From positions 1-6,932 of the forward strand of contig CAJWOB010000137.1 of NCBI GenBank assembly GCA_913043885.1: a stretch of 6,932 nt of DNA, given 5' to 3'. Positions 6,399-6,932 of this stretch are shown here, piece after piece. Source of the stretch: an uncultured Spirochaetaceae bacterium (GTDB taxonomy: Bacteria > Spirochaetota > Spirochaetia > SZUA-6 > Bin103). Every line of letters starts with the position of its first letter. The stretch's first letter is position 1. The notes under the pieces are model-generated. The model did no database searches and had not been told where the DNA came from. It saw nothing but the letters and a program-made list of their open reading frames with translations. Position numbers and translations under genes: made by a program.

Positions 6399-6932
6399 AT
6401 GGTCCAGGTCGAGCATCTCAGCAAGAGCTACGGGGACACCCAGGCGGTCCGTGATCTGTCATTCGGAGTGAAGCGCGGCGAGGTGCTTGGCCTGCTAGGA
6501 CCCAACGGCGGCGGCAAGTCCACCACCATGCGCATCATCACCGGCTACCTGCGGCCGACGTCCGGCAACGTGCGGGTGGCGGGTATCGGCGTCAACGAAG
6601 CCGCGGCGTTCAAGCGCTCGATCGGCTATTTACCCGAGTTCTCTCCATATATACCGGGACCTGATCGTCTACGATCTGCTGCAGTTAGCGGCAGCCGCCC
6701 ACGGCGTTCCGCGGCGCGAGCGCATCGAACGTTTCAAGCGGCTCAGCAGTCAGTGCGGGCTCGAGGCAGTGATGCACCGCCCCTTCGGCGAGCTGTCGCG
6801 CGGTTACAAGCAGCGCGCCGGGCTGGCCTACGCGCTGGTAGGGGATCCCGAGATCCTGGTCCTCGACGAGCCCACCTCAGGCCTGGACCCCAATTAGATC
6901 GTCGATATCCGATCGGTCATCAAGGACATCGG
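6399..6932 (+). CDS. ABC transporter ATP-binding protein (GldA-like), partial, with frameshift and in-frame TAG
   Basis: Cytosolic ATPase subunit of an ABC-2 type exporter; its membrane partner would lie beyond the right edge. The start at ATG 6399 gives MVQVEHLSKSYGDTQAV, then Walker A GPNGGGKST (34-42, with Gly where Ala is usual) and the GYLPE variant Q-loop (76-80) typical of GldA-like proteins. After P83 one extra base within 6648-6651 breaks the frame. Removing it continues as LYRDLIVYDLLQLAAA, signature LSRGYKQR (132-139), Walker B ILVLDE (152-157) and SGLDPN. TAG at 6895 (residue 166) then stands where relatives have Gln (SGLDPNQ), and coding resumes as IVDIRSVIKDIG to the edge. A GGGGGAGGGG stretch (about 6369-6378) is too far upstream to be a normal Shine-Dalgarno sequence. 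It is divergent from the DMT gene. The family is certain. As read, the gene cannot make a full product. Confidence 0.85.
   Translation, partial: MVQVEHLSKSYGDTQAVRDLSFGVKRGEVLGLLGPNGGGKSTTMRIITGYLRPTSGNVRVAGIGVNEAAAFKRSIGYLPEFSPYIPGPDRLRSAAVSGSRPRRSAARAHRTFQAAQQSVRARGSDAPPLRRAVARLQAARRAGLRAGRGSRDPGPRRAHLRPGPQLDRRYPIGHQGHR
6645..6654 (+). other. +1 frameshift site in the ABC ATPase gene
   Basis: CCA-TATA-TAC holds four bases between Pro83 and the Tyr codon, where three (a Leu codon) are expected from the family pattern PE.SPLYRDL. The extra base falls in an alternating TATA run, a context where strand slippage or base-call error is plausible. Confidence 0.85.
6895..6897 (+). other. In-frame amber codon in the ABC ATPase gene
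   Basis: TAG follows SGLDPN, exactly where GldA-like ATPases carry Gln (CAG), so one C-to-T change explains it. The codons after it still read as the family sequence. TAG is the ordinary stop of the small PH-like gene, the hydrolase, the enolase-type gene and the VOC gene here, so reassignment to Gln is very unlikely. Confidence 0.85.

Noticed and set aside
5609..6424. 271-codon minus-strand frame overlapping the DMT gene
   Set aside because: It has no membrane pattern or recognisable motif, while the overlapping frame encodes ten helices with EamA signatures.
6895..6897. Recoding of TAG as Gln
   Set aside because: At least four other genes in the window end with TAG at their expected lengths, so TAG works as a stop in this organism.

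Overview
The window is a high-GC bacterial segment of metabolic genes with tight spacing and frequent GTG starts. I see no mobile element, CRISPR array, tRNA or rRNA. The gene mix is a phytanoyl-CoA-dioxygenase-like (PhyH) oxygenase, a luciferase-like flavin monooxygenase (LLM), an alpha/beta hydrolase, an enolase-superfamily acid-sugar dehydratase, a VOC protein, a DMT exporter and a GldA-type ABC ATPase. This mix resembles environmental lineages with expanded PhyH, LLM and enolase families, such as Chloroflexota (SAR202-like and relatives) or Tectomicrobia-like sponge and soil bacteria. That placement is an inference from family content only.

Layout, left to right. 1-920 (-): PhyH oxygenase, running off the left edge. 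921-1131: divergent spacer. 1132-1479 (+): small PH/GRAM-like protein. 1480-1712: no intact gene; a faint minus-strand match to a Gfo/Idh/MocA C-terminus may be a relic. 1713-2967 (+): LLM monooxygenase, broken by one extra base at about 2061. 2964-3758 (+): alpha/beta hydrolase, coupled to the LLM by a GTGA overlap. 3755-4920 (-): enolase-superfamily enzyme, convergent with the hydrolase through a shared CTAG and broken by two extra bases near its N-terminus. 4954-5334 (+): VOC protein. 5341-6327 (-): EamA/DMT transporter. 6399-6932 (+): ABC ATPase, running off the right edge, with one extra base at about 6650 and an in-frame TAG where the family has Gln.

The clearest functional unit is the LLM-hydrolase pair, where a flavin monooxygenase could make an ester or lactone that the hydrolase then opens. 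With the 2-oxoglutarate oxygenase, the enolase-type dehydratase, the VOC protein and the exporter, the region looks like accessory catabolism of oxidised organic compounds. Only the LLM-hydrolase pair is supported as an operon; the other genes alternate in strand.

The most notable sequence property is four single-base insertions in three otherwise well-conserved genes plus one nonsense codon. Restoring the frame gives family-typical proteins in each case. Sequencing or assembly error is the simplest explanation, and real pseudogenisation is the alternative. I found no convincing novel system.
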